Assembly: GCA_021768055.1 (NCBI GenBank)
Contig: JAASSE010000052.1
Span: forward strand, 1 to 6,999
Direction of reading: 5' to 3'
DNA length: 6,999 bases
Source of the DNA: Gammaproteobacteria bacterium
Lineage (GTDB): Bacteria > Pseudomonadota > Gammaproteobacteria > SZUA-229
The stretch's first letter is position 1; each line of letters opens with the position of its first letter. The translations under genes were made by a program, and so were the position numbers. Under the pieces are notes generated by a model. That model made no database searches. It had not been told where the DNA came from and worked only from the letters and a program-made list of their open reading frames with translations. Of the stretch, positions 6,292 through 6,999 are shown one piece after another.

Positions 6292-6999
6292 ATGAAGACC
6301 AGGACTGTACACAGCAAATTAGCTCCGGCAATCTTTCTGCTGCTGTGGATCACAGCAGGCAAGATCTTTGCCGCGACCACATACGTTCCAACCTCCGTCG
6401 ACATGCTGGTGAAAAAAGTGTCGGAACATGTGTATTACGTTGAAGGCGCACCGGGCATAGCAACCGATAATGAAGGCTTTGTTTCCAATGCCGGTTTTGT
6501 CGTAACCGGTGATGGCGTCGTGGTTTTCGATTCCCTGGGTACGCCGTCACTTGCCAACAAGCTGGTCAGTAAGATCAGGGAAATTACCGACCAACCGATC
6601 AGGAAAGTCATCGTCAGCCATTACCATGCCGACCATATCTATGGATTAATGGTGTTCGAAGATCTCGGTGCGGAAATTTACGCGCCATTCGGTGCACAAA
6701 AATACATGCGCTCCGATGCTGCCAGGGAACGTCTCGAAGAACGCCGCTTTTCGCTGGATCCCTGGGTCAATGAAAATACCCGTATCGTGCTGCCCGATGT
6801 CACCGTGGAAAAGACCCGCCGGTTTACGCTGGGCGATGTCAGCTTCACCATCAACTTCATGGGCAAGGCGCATTCCGACGGCGACCTCAGCATGCTGGTC
6901 GAACCGGACAGGGTATTGTTCTCGGGCGACATCATTTTTGAAGGCCGCGTCCCCTTCGTGGGCAGTGCCGATACCAAGAGCTGGCTGGAAACCCTGACC
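6292..6999 (+). CDS. Secreted metallo-beta-lactamase-fold hydrolase, 3' end outside the window
   Basis: The frame is open from ATG 6292 to the window edge (236 codons, no stop). Residues 1-27 form a Sec signal peptide (basic start, hydrophobic core around 11-21, KIFA end), so the enzyme acts in the periplasm. The MBL fold is clear: SNAGFVVTGDGVVVFDSLG (65-83), the zinc motif HYHADH (His110, His112, Asp114, His115), a third ligand His194 in GKAHSDGDL, and bridging Asp213 in LFSGDIIF. The final histidine of the fold should lie just past the edge. The general pattern resembles the periplasmic zinc hydrolases found near sulfur-oxidation (SoxH-like) or quinoprotein genes, rather than true beta-lactamases or glyoxalase II, but the substrate is not determinable from this fragment. 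ATG 6292 is the only start codon in frame after the stop at 6217 that keeps the signal peptide. No Shine-Dalgarno sequence lies at normal distance; the nearest GGAG is inside the upstream hairpin. Confidence 0.88.
   Translation, partial: MKTRTVHSKLAPAIFLLLWITAGKIFAATTYVPTSVDMLVKKVSEHVYYVEGAPGIATDNEGFVSNAGFVVTGDGVVVFDSLGTPSLANKLVSKIREITDQPIRKVIVSHYHADHIYGLMVFEDLGAEIYAPFGAQKYMRSDAARERLEERRFSLDPWVNENTRIVLPDVTVEKTRRFTLGDVSFTINFMGKAHSDGDLSMLVEPDRVLFSGDIIFEGRVPFVGSADTKSWLETLT

Noticed and set aside
6668..6997. Forward frame of 109 codons near the window end
   Set aside because: It is out of frame with the MBL-fold gene, whose zinc motifs prove the correct reading frame.
6292..6999. True beta-lactamase (antibiotic resistance) reading of the MBL gene
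   Set aside because: The HxHxDH motif is shared by the whole superfamily, and the surrounding sequence looks more like periplasmic zinc hydrolases of the SoxH type than class B beta-lactamases.

Overview
The window suggests a Gammaproteobacterium of moderate GC content. Bat-type von Willebrand/TPR genes followed by batD, a long YeeE/YedE-family sulfur transporter and a CHASE2-Ser/Thr kinase form a combination typical of environmental, often sulfur-oxidising, gammaproteobacteria (Chromatiales/Thiotrichales-like). This assignment is inferred from protein families only; there is no rRNA or marker gene. All genes read on the + strand, coding density is high, and I see no mobile element, CRISPR array, tRNA or rRNA.

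Layout. (1) Positions 1-511 hold the 3' end of a BatB/BatC-like gene: the last TPR helices, a very glutamine-rich tail of about 130 residues and a conserved C-terminal cap. (2) A 78-bp gap (512-589) is almost entirely built from degenerate 7-bp repeats, CTAGGNN units in tandem followed by the same units inverted, which can fold into a hairpin. (3) batD (590-2275) encodes a Sec-exported, membrane-anchored protein that normally belongs to the same Bat complex. (4) After a perfect TATAAT box comes a YeeE/YedE transporter gene (2344-3606) with exactly three cysteines, all in the family's signature positions. (5) A 60-bp gap carries an inverted repeat overlapping a TATACT box. (6) A large CHASE2-TPR-Ser/Thr kinase gene (3667-6186) follows, with all catalytic motifs intact. 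(7) A 105-bp gap contains a plausible promoter and a strong hairpin that would lie at the very 5' end of the transcript. (8) The window ends inside a gene for a secreted metallo-beta-lactamase-fold hydrolase (6292 to the edge) with an intact HxHxDH zinc motif.

How they work together. The BatB/C and BatD genes are one functional unit (the end of a MoxR/Bat operon, implicated in envelope stress or aerotolerance). The transporter, kinase and hydrolase each appear to have their own promoter region, so they look like separate transcription units. The transporter suggests uptake of thiosulfate or a related sulfur species. The exported MBL-fold protein resembles hydrolases seen near sulfur-oxidation genes (SoxH-like), but that link is tentative. 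The kinase has a periplasmic sensor domain and a cytoplasmic kinase domain; its ligand and targets cannot be read from the sequence.

No clear candidate for a wholly new system was found. The most unusual features are the non-coding elements: the heptamer repeat block inside the bat operon and the 5' hairpin before the MBL gene.
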